A DNA stretch of 64,000 nt from Paraburkholderia sacchari (GTDB taxonomy: Bacteria; Pseudomonadota; Gammaproteobacteria; Burkholderiales; Burkholderiaceae), in the NCBI RefSeq assembly GCF_000785435.2, contig NZ_JTDB02000010.1, forward strand, positions 1 to 64,000, given 5' to 3'. Under the pieces are notes generated by a model. It worked only from the letters and a program-made list of their open reading frames with translations. It was not told where the DNA came from and ran no database searches. Made by a program: the position numbers and the translations under genes. Shown one piece after another: positions 44,295-52,591 of the stretch (its first letter is position 1; every line of letters starts with the position of its first letter).

Positions 44295-44852
44295 ATGTCA
44301 CTCATCGTCGCAGCACGCTTCACCACATTCCCTGCCGCTGAAGACGCGGTGCAACGGCTCGTCAATGCCGGTTTTGTCGAGGAGGACGTCACACTGTTTT
44401 TCGTCAATCCGATCGGCCAGCACGCACGTTTTCGGCCCGGCGGCGATGTCAGCGCCGACACAAACGCGAGGGAGACGCCGAAGGGTGCCGAGATGGGCAT
44501 CACGATTGGCGCAGCGGTTGGCGCCGTGGTCGGCGTCGGGATCTTCGCAGCGTTTTCGGCGCCGCTTATCGTGTCGCTGATCGCGGCCGGGGTGAGCGCA
44601 TATGTCGGTTCATTGGTCGGCGCGATGATGCGCACGCGTGAAGACAGCAACGAAGAATCCCGTGATTCCGGCGTGCTGGTAGCCGTACACGTGTGTCCGG
44701 ACAGCCAGTTGGACGCCGCGCGGGTGCTGCGCGAGGCGGGAGGTGCGGCGATCGAACGCGCGACCGGCCGCTGGCAACAAGGGCGGTGGGCCGACTTCGA
44801 TCCGCTCAAGCCGCCTGAGCCGCTCAACGAATTCAGTGAGAAGCACGCCTGA
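44295..44852 (+). CDS. Glycine-zipper membrane protein, general-stress-17M-like
   Basis: The 185-residue protein starts MSLIVAARFTTFPAAEDAVQ, a small alpha/beta fold like general stress protein 17M, followed by a glycine-rich hydrophobic core (GITIGAAVGAVVGVGIFAAF, LIVSLIAAGVSAYVGSLVGA). The C-terminal part is soluble (VLVAVHVCPDSQLDAARVL). GGAAGGAGG precedes the ATG. It is probably an inner membrane stress protein. A terminator hairpin follows at 44,901. Confidence 0.75.
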   Translation: MSLIVAARFTTFPAAEDAVQRLVNAGFVEEDVTLFFVNPIGQHARFRPGGDVSADTNARETPKGAEMGITIGAAVGAVVGVGIFAAFSAPLIVSLIAAGVSAYVGSLVGAMMRTREDSNEESRDSGVLVAVHVCPDSQLDAARVLREAGGAAIERATGRWQQGRWADFDPLKPPEPLNEFSEKHA

Positions 44853-44900
44853 TTTGAAGGTGTTTTTCGCCAGGATTTTCAGAGAGCCAGGAAACAAAGA

Positions 44901-44926
44901 CGGCCCGGCATTTGTCGGGTCGTTTT
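44901..44926 (+). terminator. Rho-independent terminator
   Basis: CGGCCCGGC (44,901-44,909) pairs with GTCGGGTCG (44,914-44,922), with two G-T wobbles, around a 4-base loop, followed by TTTTG. It lies 48 bases after the stop of the stress protein gene. Confidence 0.65.
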
Positions 44927-44980
44927 GTATTCAGAGCGGTGCGTTCCAGGCACTTGCCTGAGGAACGGTCGGCGCGGGGA

Positions 44981-45322
44981 TCAGTGGAAGAAGAGTTCCC
45001 GCATGCCGAAGGTGTGATGCGCTTCGGCAGCCATGAGAATCATCAGCACCAGCAGGCCCAAGGGCGGCATCAGGATCGCGTACACCAGCGCCAGCCGCTC
45101 CCACATCATGTGCATGAAAATCGACACGATCAGCCCGGCCTTGGCGATCATGAGCACGACGATCAGCGTCCAGCGCAGCAGGCCCTGCACGTGAAAGTAA
45201 TCCACCATGTACGACATCGTGCTCAGTATGAACAGCAGGCCCCAGATTTTCAGGTAGATGCCGATCGGATGCTGCTGGCCGTGCGCGGCCTCGGGTCGCT
45301 GGGCGGGATCGGTGTGATCCAT
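44981..45322 (-). CDS. Cytochrome oxidase subunit IV
   Basis: The 113-residue protein has three membrane segments, starting IYLKIWGLLFILSTMSYMVD, and the family pattern SIFMHMMWERLALVYAILMP. It belongs to the CyoD/caa3 subunit IV group that stabilises the oxidase. ATG at 45,322. It is the last gene of the oxidase operon, 8 bases after the subunit III stop. It ends HHTFGMRELFFH. Confidence 0.88.
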   Translation of the reverse strand: MDHTDPAQRPEAAHGQQHPIGIYLKIWGLLFILSTMSYMVDYFHVQGLLRWTLIVVLMIAKAGLIVSIFMHMMWERLALVYAILMPPLGLLVLMILMAAEAHHTFGMRELFFH

Positions 45323-45330
45323 GGTCTGCC

Positions 45331-46038
45331 TCACCACAAATAGAACAGCGCAAAGATGAACACCCACACCAGGTCGACAAAGTGCCAATACAAGCCGGCA
45401 ATCTCCACGATCTGGAAGTTGCCATGCCCGGTGAACCCCGGCTGCAGGATTTTGCGTGCGATCAGCAGCAGGTAGATCACACCGCAACTCACGTGAAAGC
45501 CGTGGAACCCGGTGATCATGAAGAAGCACGCGCCAAACTGCGCCGCGCCAACCGGGTTGCCCCAGGGGCGGATACCTTCATGGACGATCAGCTTGGTCCA
45601 TTCGAAGGCCTGCATCGACACGAAGGTCGCGCCCAGCAGCGCGGTCGCGAGCAACAGTGCGGCGGCGCGGTTTGCGTTACGCCGGTAGCCAAAGTTGACC
45701 GCCATCGCCATGGTGCCGCTGCTGCTGATCAGGATGAATGTCATGATGGCGATCAGCAGCAAAGGCACATCCACGCCGCCCACAGTGAGCCCGAACACTT
45801 TGGAAGTGTCAGGCCACGGCACCGTGGTCGACATCCGCACCGTCATGTAGCCGATCAGGAAGCTGCTGAAGACGAAGGTGTCCGACAGCAGGAAGATCCA
45901 CATCATCGCCTTGCCCCACGGCACCTTGAAGGCTTCGCGGTCGGCCGACCAGTCCGTGACGATGCCACGCCAGCCGTCGGGCACGGCGTCGGTGGGCGCG
46001 GTGGCAGCGGATTCGGTGGGGAGCGTGGGCGTGGTCAC
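45331..46038 (-). CDS. coxC: Cytochrome c oxidase subunit III
   Basis: The 235-residue protein has the subunit III pattern WIFLLSDTFVFSSFLIGYMT, VSMQAFEWTKLIVHEG and MITGFHGFHVSCGVIYLLL, ending YWHFVDLVWVFIFALFYLW. A GTG at 46,038 overlaps the stop of the gene before it (GTGA), so it is translationally coupled. It helps keep the oxidase stable and supports proton uptake. This is the canonical subunit III of the operon; the gene before it encodes a second, shorter relative. Confidence 0.92.
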   Translation of the reverse strand: MTTPTLPTESAATAPTDAVPDGWRGIVTDWSADREAFKVPWGKAMMWIFLLSDTFVFSSFLIGYMTVRMSTTVPWPDTSKVFGLTVGGVDVPLLLIAIMTFILISSSGTMAMAVNFGYRRNANRAAALLLATALLGATFVSMQAFEWTKLIVHEGIRPWGNPVGAAQFGACFFMITGFHGFHVSCGVIYLLLIARKILQPGFTGHGNFQIVEIAGLYWHFVDLVWVFIFALFYLW

Positions 46039-46646
46039 GGCGCGGCTCCATACAGCGGCCCGCAGATGGCGGCGACGAGCCCAGGGGTGATCCACCACAT
46101 CGCCGCCAGCAGCACGAGCCAGACAGCCAGCAGGAAATGCCAGTAGATGGCGCAAAGCGCGATGGCGCGGTGGGCCCGGAAGGGATCCGCTCGTTGAAGA
46201 AGCATGATCGTCACGGCCCAGGCCACCAGCCCGCCCAGGACATGCAACCCGTGCAGGCCGGTGAGCAGGTAGAGGAAGCTATTGGATGGATTGACGGTGA
46301 CGGTCTGCCCGGCCGCCGACAGCATGCGCCAGGCGGCCAGTTGTCCGATCACGAACACGGCCGCCAGCACACCGCCTGACACCAGCCACGCCGCGCGGCG
46401 CAAGGTAATCTGCCGGGCACGCTGCATGGCAATACTTGCCAGCACCAGCGCGCCGGTGTTCCACCATAGCAGCGCTGGATGCGGGATGGGCTGCCAGTCG
46501 GGCTCGCGCATACGCATTCCGTAGGCGAACAGCAGCAGTGAAAACAATGTCGTTGCCACCGCCATGAAGACGATCAGGCCGATGCGGCTCGCATTCGGCG
46601 AGACAGGTGGCGCGTCAGGAACGAAGGATCGGGGCAGTGTGGTCAT
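46035..46646 (-). CDS. Second subunit-III-like oxidase protein
   Basis: The 203-residue protein has about six membrane segments and a weaker subunit III pattern (YLLTGLHGLHVLGGLVAWAV, IALCAIYWHFLLAVWLVLLA). It starts with an ATG that overlaps the coxA stop (ATGA) and its own stop overlaps the next gene. Two subunit III-like genes in tandem after coxA occur in some caa3/ba3-type operons. Its specific contribution is unknown. Confidence 0.85.
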   Translation of the reverse strand: MTTLPRSFVPDAPPVSPNASRIGLIVFMAVATTLFSLLLFAYGMRMREPDWQPIPHPALLWWNTGALVLASIAMQRARQITLRRAAWLVSGGVLAAVFVIGQLAAWRMLSAAGQTVTVNPSNSFLYLLTGLHGLHVLGGLVAWAVTIMLLQRADPFRAHRAIALCAIYWHFLLAVWLVLLAAMWWITPGLVAAICGPLYGAAP

Positions 46647-48400
46647 TCGCGTGCCTCTCCGGGGTGAAGCGTCGGGTGGGCGGCCGGTTCAGGCGCCGTT
46701 GCAGGCGGCTGGTTTTGCGGGACGAAGTCTTCCTCCTGCCCCGGTGGGCTGTATTCGTAGGCCCAGCGATAAACGACTGGCAGCGCGGCGCCCCAGTTGC
46801 CATGCACTGGCGGTGTTTGCGGCGTCTGCCATTCCAGCGTGGTGGCCCGCCAAGGGTTGCTGTCGGCACGCTTGCCGCGCACCAGGCTCCACGCCAGGTT
46901 GTACAGGAACAGCAACTGCGCCACGGCAACGACGAGCGCAACGACGGTGATGAACGTGTTGAGCGTCTGCGCCGAGGATGGAATGAAGCTGAAGCCCTCA
47001 TACGCGTAATACCGCCGCGGCATGCCCAGGATGCCGAGATAATGCATCGGGAAGTAAATCGCATAGGTGCCGAGGAAGGTGACCCAGAAGTGCACGCGCC
47101 CGAGCGTGTCGTTGAGCATGCGACCCGTCACCTTCGGATACCAGTGGTAGATGCCGCCAAACACCACCAGGATCGGCGACACGGCCATCACCATATGGAA
47201 GTGCGCCACCACGAAGTACGTGTTCGACAGCGGAATGTCCACGCTCACGTTGCCGAGATAGAGCCCCGTCAGCCCACCCAGGACGAAGGTGCTGATGAAT
47301 CCGATGGCAAACAGCATCGGCACGGTCAGGTGGATATCGCCGCGCCACAGCGTCAGCAACCAGTTGTAGACCTTGAGGGCGGTCGGGATGGCGATGATGA
47401 GCGTGGTGGTGGCAAAGAAGAAGCCGAAGTACGGATTCATGCCGGCGATGAACATGTGGTGCGCCCAGACCACGAAGCTCAGCGCACCGATGGCGACGAT
47501 GGCCCACACCATCATCTTGTAGCCGAAGATGCTCTTGCGCGCGTGCGTGCTGATGAGGTCCGATGCAATGCCAAAGGCCGGCAGCGCGACGATGTAGACC
47601 TCCGGATGCCCGAAGAACCAGAACAGGTGCTGGAACAGCAGCGGGCTGCCGCCAGCATGCTTGAGCGTCTGCCCCATTGACACCACGGCTGGTATGAAGA
47701 AACTGGTGCCGAGTGTCCTGTCGAGTAGCATCATCACCGCCGACACGAACAGCGCCGGAAACGCCAGCAGTGCCAGGATGGTCGCGATGAAGATGCCCCA
47801 CACCGTGAGCGGCATGCGCATGAGCGTCATGCCACGCGTGCGCGCCTGCAGCGTGGTGGTGACGTAATTCAAGCCGCCCATCGTTGCCGCGACAATGAAG
47901 ATCGCCAGCGACACCAGCATCAACACAATGCCCCATTCCACGCCCGGCGTGCCGGGCAGGATGGCCTGGGGTGGATACAGCGTCCAGCCCGCGCCGGTCG
48001 GCCCGCCTGGCACGAAAAAGCTCGCCACCAGCACCAGCACGGCCAGCAGGTAGACCCAGTAGCTCAACATGTTGAGGAACGGGAACACCATGTCGCGCGC
48101 ACCCAGCATCAGCGGGATCAGGTAGTTGCCGAAGCCGCCCAGAAACAGCGCCGTCAGCAGGTAGATCACCATGATCATCCCGTGCATGGTGACGAACTGG
48201 TAGTAGTGGCTGGCGTCGATGAAACTGAATTTGCCCGGAAAGCCGAGCTGCAGCCGCATCAGGTCCGACAACACCATGCCGACCAGGCCGATGGCGATGG
48301 CCGTCAGCGAATACTGCACGGCAATGACCTTGTGGTCCTGGCTCCAGACATAGCGGGTCCAGAAGCTTTGCGGGCCGTGTTCAGTGTGAGCGTAGGTCAT
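46643..48400 (-). CDS. coxA: Cytochrome c oxidase subunit I
   Basis: The 585-residue haem-copper oxidase subunit has the copper-B signature WFFGHPEVYIVALPAFG and the His-His pair in VVWAHHMFIAGMNPYFG, and the haem ligands in YFVVAHFHMVMAVSP. About twelve membrane segments are present. It reduces oxygen to water and pumps protons. It lies 13 bases after coxB and overlaps the next gene by four bases, so it is in the middle of a tight operon. Residues around the K and D channels were not examined in detail. Confidence 0.95.
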   Translation of the reverse strand: MTYAHTEHGPQSFWTRYVWSQDHKVIAVQYSLTAIAIGLVGMVLSDLMRLQLGFPGKFSFIDASHYYQFVTMHGMIMVIYLLTALFLGGFGNYLIPLMLGARDMVFPFLNMLSYWVYLLAVLVLVASFFVPGGPTGAGWTLYPPQAILPGTPGVEWGIVLMLVSLAIFIVAATMGGLNYVTTTLQARTRGMTLMRMPLTVWGIFIATILALLAFPALFVSAVMMLLDRTLGTSFFIPAVVSMGQTLKHAGGSPLLFQHLFWFFGHPEVYIVALPAFGIASDLISTHARKSIFGYKMMVWAIVAIGALSFVVWAHHMFIAGMNPYFGFFFATTTLIIAIPTALKVYNWLLTLWRGDIHLTVPMLFAIGFISTFVLGGLTGLYLGNVSVDIPLSNTYFVVAHFHMVMAVSPILVVFGGIYHWYPKVTGRMLNDTLGRVHFWVTFLGTYAIYFPMHYLGILGMPRRYYAYEGFSFIPSSAQTLNTFITVVALVVAVAQLLFLYNLAWSLVRGKRADSNPWRATTLEWQTPQTPPVHGNWGAALPVVYRWAYEYSPPGQEEDFVPQNQPPATAPEPAAHPTLHPGEARE

Positions 48401-48413
48401 TGCGTCTGCTCCG

Positions 48414-49562
48414 CTAGGGTTTGGCTGCGCTGACGGCGGCCGGGCCGCCTTGCGATTCGATGTAGGCCACCAGCGCGGTCAGCTCCTGCTCGCTCAGGTC
48501 GAAGGTCGGCATGATGGGCGCAAAGCCCTTCACGACGCGGGCCTTCGGGTTGCGGATAAAGGCGCGCAGATAGGCTTCGTCCACCTTCGCGGTACTGCCG
48601 TCGGCCATCGTTTCGGTCTTGCCGTACAGGCCCTTCCAGGTGGGACCCACGCGCGGACTGCCGTCCACGGTATGGCAGGCGAAACAGCCCTTGGCCTCTG
48701 CTAGCGTCTTGCCCTGGACAGCAAGCACCTGGGCGCTGCCGCCTGCAACGGCGGTTGCGGCCTGCACCCTGGCCTGCTGCCGCTGCGCGAACGTGCTCTG
48801 CTTCGCCAGCCAGCGCGAGAACGATGCTTCGTCTTCCACCACCACGACGCCGCGCATGCTGGAGTGCCCGATACCGCAAAGCTGCGCGCACAGGATGTCG
48901 TAACGCCCTGCCTTGGTCGGCGTGAACCAGAAGGTGGTCACCATGCCGGGCACCATGTTCATGCGCGCACGGAACGGCGGTACGTAGAAGTCGTGCAGGA
49001 CGTCGCGCGACCGTGTCAGGACCTGGATCGGCCGGTTGAGCGGCAGGTGCACCTCGGGCGTCTCGATCAGGTAGTTGTCGCGGCCGTTGGGGTCGGCGGG
49101 GTTCAGACCGAAGGGGTTGTCGTTGCTGATGTAGCGCACGTCCGTCGTACCCAGCTTGCCACCGGGGCCGGCGAAGCGGAAGCGCCATTGCCATTGCTGG
49201 CCGAGCACTTCCATCCGCAGCACGTTGGGCGGCGGCCGTACGAAGTCCGCGTAGACGAAGAGCCCCGGTGCCAGCAACGCTGCAACGCCGACAGAGGTCA
49301 GGCCGATCAGCCACCATTCCAGCCGCTTGTGGTGCGGCTCGTAGGCAGCGCGATGACCCGTGCGGTGGCGGTAACGCATCAGTGCGATCACGATGAACAG
49401 GTTGATCGCGATAAAAAGCGCGCCGGTAATGACGAGCGTGATCGTCAGCATGTCGTCCATGCGCACCCAGTTCGAGGCGATCGGTGTGATCCACCAGGGA
49501 CTGGCAAAGTGAAACCCTACCGCCAATACGATGATCAGGCTCAGGGCAATCGCAAGCGCCAT
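48414..49562 (-). CDS. coxB: Cytochrome c oxidase subunit II with fused cytochrome c domain (caa3-type)
   Basis: The 382-residue protein has a hydrophobic N-terminus, a second membrane segment (VGVAALLAPGLFVYADFV), and the copper-A site H190 and C225-x3-C229-x3-H233 with M236 (YDILCAQLCGIGHSSM). A cytochrome c domain is fused at the C-terminus with CFACH at 293-297 and methionine in VKGFAPIMPTF. Electrons pass from a soluble donor through this haem to copper A. The ATG at 49,562, after GAGG, is preferred to the GTG four codons earlier. First gene of the operon; no assembly genes (ctaA, ctaB, ctaG) follow. Confidence 0.95.
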   Translation of the reverse strand: MALAIALSLIIVLAVGFHFASPWWITPIASNWVRMDDMLTITLVITGALFIAINLFIVIALMRYRHRTGHRAAYEPHHKRLEWWLIGLTSVGVAALLAPGLFVYADFVRPPPNVLRMEVLGQQWQWRFRFAGPGGKLGTTDVRYISNDNPFGLNPADPNGRDNYLIETPEVHLPLNRPIQVLTRSRDVLHDFYVPPFRARMNMVPGMVTTFWFTPTKAGRYDILCAQLCGIGHSSMRGVVVVEDEASFSRWLAKQSTFAQRQQARVQAATAVAGGSAQVLAVQGKTLAEAKGCFACHTVDGSPRVGPTWKGLYGKTETMADGSTAKVDEAYLRAFIRNPKARVVKGFAPIMPTFDLSEQELTALVAYIESQGGPAAVSAAKP

Positions 49563-49879
49563 AGGCCACCTCACAGCGCGTCACTCGCTGGAGCCGCTAA
49601 CAAAAGCTCCTGGCGTAGTTGTGCCGCCTGGCCCTACTTCGTACTGTTTGCGCCGGCACTTCTGCCAAGACCGCTTCGCTTAGCGTTGTAAGCGGCTCTA
49701 AAGCAAAGGTAGTCCTCTCCTCTGCATCGTGCAAGAAAGCGCAAGGGGGAAGCGCGCCCCATATACGGATCGCGCGAATGGAGAGTCTCGTGCTGCGATG
49801 CAATGCAAAACAGCGCCATTACTTCCCTTTTCCTCCCTATCCGGCCTTGGCACTTCCAGCTCCGGCCGTGTCGACAGCG

Positions 49880-50070
49880 CGTGTACGAGCCCGAAGTTCG
49901 ACAACGTGATCGTGTTGCCGCGCATCTCTTCGGGCGGAATCTTGCGTGCGCGAATATCCGCGCGCATCCGGTCGAGTCCGGCGCGCAGACCGGCCGCGTC
50001 CCGATGCGCAGCAGCACCGGGCCGAACAAGCCATCTGGCAGGACTGCTGTCGTGCAGCCTTCATGCGTTG
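49880..50070 (-). pseudogene. 2-oxo acid dehydrogenase E2 (acyltransferase) scrap
   Basis: On the minus strand, MRADIRARKIPPEEMRGNTI followed by TLSNFG is a conserved block of the catalytic domain of dihydrolipoamide acyltransferases. The preceding residues (LLRIGTRPV and the LDRMR region) lie in a shifted frame. Nothing else of the gene remains. Confidence 0.7.
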
Positions 50071-50141
50071 CACCCATGCGCGCAGCTTCCGGGTCTATAG
50101 TGATCGATGAGCGTCCCGACAAGCGCCTTGTGCAACCGGCA

Positions 50142-50774
50142 ATGAAAGTCTCCACCCCGGATATCGTCCGACTTTTCCCGACTTTCGTATGGTGTCGTCG
50201 ACTCGAACAGGCGTGCTACGAACCGCTTGATCGGGATCTGATGGCGTATGTCGACACCTTGATCCGCAGCGGCTGCGGCACCCGTACCGGATCCGCGTGG
50301 CAATCCGCCCACCGGCAACATGACAGGCCGGAGTTTTCCGTGCTGATCGCGCATATCGAGCGGGCTGCACGCGACGTACTCGCGTTCCTCAAGGTCGCTG
50401 ATGCCCCGTTTCACATTACAGGGTGCTGGGTCAATGTACTGGATCCAGGCGGGACCCACGCGATGCACAGCCATCCCAACAATTACCTGAGCGGCGTGTA
50501 TTACCTGCGCTCTCAAGCGGGTGCCGACACGATCAATTTTCATGATCCGCGCCCACAGACAACCGTCATTCGTCCACCCGTCACTGAGCTGACGGCTTAC
50601 AACACGGATCAGGTGGTATTGCCAGTCAGCGAAGGCACATTGCTGGTGTTTCCAGCCTGGCTGCCGCATTCGGTGTCGGCGAACACGAGCGCGCACGCGC
50701 GCGTGAGCGTCAGCTTCAACATCATGTTTAGCGACTATGACACCACCATGAGCCCACCACTCTGGGGAAACTGA
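50142..50774 (+). CDS. 2OG-Fe(II) oxygenase-type protein
   Basis: The 210-residue protein starts MKVSTPDIVRLFPTFVWCRR and contains ITGCWVNVLDPGGTHAMHSH, PNNYLSGVYYLRSQAGADTI and the second histidine in GTLLVFPAWLPHSVSANTSA. This is the pattern of the putative 2-oxoglutarate/iron oxygenases related to TIGR02466. Substrate unknown. The open frame extends upstream to 49,803, but that part lies over the E2 scrap and is rejected. Confidence 0.82.
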   Translation: MKVSTPDIVRLFPTFVWCRRLEQACYEPLDRDLMAYVDTLIRSGCGTRTGSAWQSAHRQHDRPEFSVLIAHIERAARDVLAFLKVADAPFHITGCWVNVLDPGGTHAMHSHPNNYLSGVYYLRSQAGADTINFHDPRPQTTVIRPPVTELTAYNTDQVVLPVSEGTLLVFPAWLPHSVSANTSAHARVSVSFNIMFSDYDTTMSPPLWGN

Positions 50775-51038
50775 TGCGCCGCACTACTAACCGACTGATG
50801 TGATCCACGATTCGCTGCGATGAACCTTAAAATTCCCTCTTACCATTTCTAATCAACGGAACGACCGACACCGAGTGCCTCAACTGCCCGGACTCCGCAC
50901 GCAAATAGAGCGGTGAAACGTAGAGGATCCGGGCCACCGTTGGACACGGGAGGAATATCACGCAGATAGGAGAAATGCAAGCCTACGGTCGACTTCTCGG
51001 TGACTGGCGACATCACGACACCGATGCCATGAGTAAAG

Positions 51039-51437
51039 ATAAGTATTCCTATTCTTATAGAGCGCTATTTCGCCGCTTGACCCATGCAAACGTACAAGTG
51101 ATTGCGGCCGAAACGGAATCGAAAAGCGCCTCCGGAAGCACAAGCCTGTGCAAACACACTAAAAACGTCAGGCCGGTGGTGCGCAAGCGCATTTGCAAAG
51201 CGCCAGGTGGCTAAAGTCAAACTCAAGCGCGACGCGAGTTCATTGAACTGGTCCATGCCGAGAAGCGTGGCGATCAGATCGCTCTTTCGGGCCGTTGACA
51301 TCGCGGCGGTGCGCGAAGGGTTGTCGATTCCCGGCGTAGGTTTATCGCGGAGAAAGACACATGGCGTAGGTTCACTCCCAACAGGGGAAAAACCTACGCC
51401 AGCATCGCCGATTCACACAGAGAAAGATGAGCGGAGG
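51039..51437 (-). repeat. Repeat copy C, cut by an IS6 element
   Basis: This copy starts with TAAGTATTCCTAT like the other copies and is very close to copy B over 31,579-31,975. It keeps the small frame at 51,065-51,301 (RKSDLIATLLGMDQFNELAS) and the GGCGTAGGTT hairpin (51,333; 51,363; 51,391-51,400). It stops after AAAGATGAGCGGAGGC, where the left end of the IS6 element begins at 51,439. Confidence 0.85.
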
Positions 51438-51438
51438 C

Positions 51439-52271
51439 GGCGTTGTCAGGTTAGCAAGCGCGGAGCGTTAAAATGCGGCGATGAAGAAGACGAAGTCGCT
51501 TTACCACGGTCACCGCTTCCCCGCGAGCGTCATCAGCTGCGCCGTTCGCTGGTATTTCCGCTTCAACCTGAGCCTGCGCGATATCGAGGAGTTGCTGCTC
51601 GAGCGCGGCGTGGTGGTGACCTACGAGACAATCCGTTGCTGGTGCGACAAGTTCGGAGCCGCCTTCGCAGGACGCGCAAAGGCGGTGCGACGCAAGCCCG
51701 GCAGCACGTGGCATCTGGACGAAGTATTCGTGAAGTTGCGCGGCGAGCCCTACGTGCTGTGGAGGGCCGTGGACGAATGCGGCACCGAGCTGGATGTGCT
51801 TCTGCAGAAGCGTCGGGACAAGGCCGCAGCAAAACGCTTCTTCAAACATGTGCTGCGATCGAATCCCGTGCCCCGGAAAATCGTCACCGACCAACTGCGC
51901 AGTTACCCTGCGGCGAAGGCAGACATCGCAGAACTCGCGGGCGTCAAGCACGCGTTCGTGAAGGCGGCTGCACGGGTGAATAACCGCGCCGAGAACAGTC
52001 ACCAACCTACACGCCGCCGTGAGCGCGCCATGAACGGGTTTCGCGATCCGCTTCGCACGCAGGTGTTTCTATCCAGCTTCGGTCCGATCCGTCAACACTT
52101 TGCATTGCCCCGCCACCGCATGACGGCGCAGTCCCATCGCTCCAAACTCAAGGCGCGTCTTGCAGCGTGGAATCGTTGGACCGTGATCAATGCTGCCAAG
52201 TTCGCACATTGATAAGGATCCCGATTCGTTCTCCATCTAGCACCGCCGGCTGCCATCAAGTTGACAACGCC
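51439..52271 (+). mobile_element. IS6-family insertion sequence with 10-bp end repeats
   Basis: GGCGTTGTCA at 51,439-51,448 is matched by TGACAACGCC at 52,262-52,271. The element is 833 bases long and contains one complete transposase gene. The 8-base flanks differ (GCGGAGGC on the left, GGCGTTCT on the right), so no target duplication is seen. The same end sequence occurs at 10,827 and, with one change, at 30,827. Confidence 0.88.
51481..52212 (+). CDS. IS6-family transposase, apparently complete
   Basis: The 243-residue DDE transposase begins MKKTKSLYHGHRFPASVISC and has the IS6 pattern: VVTYETIRCWCDKFGAAFA, the first acidic residue in WHLDEVFVKLRGEPYVLWRA, the second in KIVTDQLRSYPAAKA, and the E region in RAENSHQPTRRRERAMNGF. 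No nonsense codon or shift is seen. It is the likely source of transposase for the IS6 relics at 10,827 and 30,827, which share its ends. Confidence 0.92.
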   Translation: MKKTKSLYHGHRFPASVISCAVRWYFRFNLSLRDIEELLLERGVVVTYETIRCWCDKFGAAFAGRAKAVRRKPGSTWHLDEVFVKLRGEPYVLWRAVDECGTELDVLLQKRRDKAAAKRFFKHVLRSNPVPRKIVTDQLRSYPAAKADIAELAGVKHAFVKAAARVNNRAENSHQPTRRRERAMNGFRDPLRTQVFLSSFGPIRQHFALPRHRMTAQSHRSKLKARLAAWNRWTVINAAKFAH

Positions 52272-52445
52272 GGCGTTCTGGTTGCCTGTCTGCCCGGAAT
52301 GGCGATGCGCTGCATTGCCGACTTGCATGCCGGTGAAGCCAGGACAGACGCCCGCGATGCCGCGATCATCACCGAGGCTGCCCGTTCAATGCCGCATATG
52401 CCAGCACAGTCTGGAAACAACCTTCGCGGCCCAGCAGCCCACTGA
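52272..52445 (+). pseudogene. IS110-family transposase fragment
   Basis: Directly after the IS6 right end the plus strand reads GVLVACLPGMAMRCIADLHA, GEARTDARDAAIITEAARSM and PHM. This is the catalytic TDARDA region of IS110 transposases. Both sides are missing; the left side was cut by the IS6 element. Confidence 0.8.
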
Positions 52446-52591
52446 GCAGCGCGACGCCACGGCCGCGAAGACCCCGACGTCGAGCATCCGGTCGTGCTCA
52501 CGCACCCCGAGACGGAAGAGAAAGTGGACACACGGCAGAAGCCGGGCCGGTTGCCCCAGGCAGCCAGTACGGCGGACTTGAATGTAGCGGA

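Noticed and set aside
49803..50141. N-terminal extension of the 2OG-Fe oxygenase frame
   Set aside because: The extension is antisense to an E2 gene scrap and has no domain; the family N-terminus fits the ATG at 50,142.
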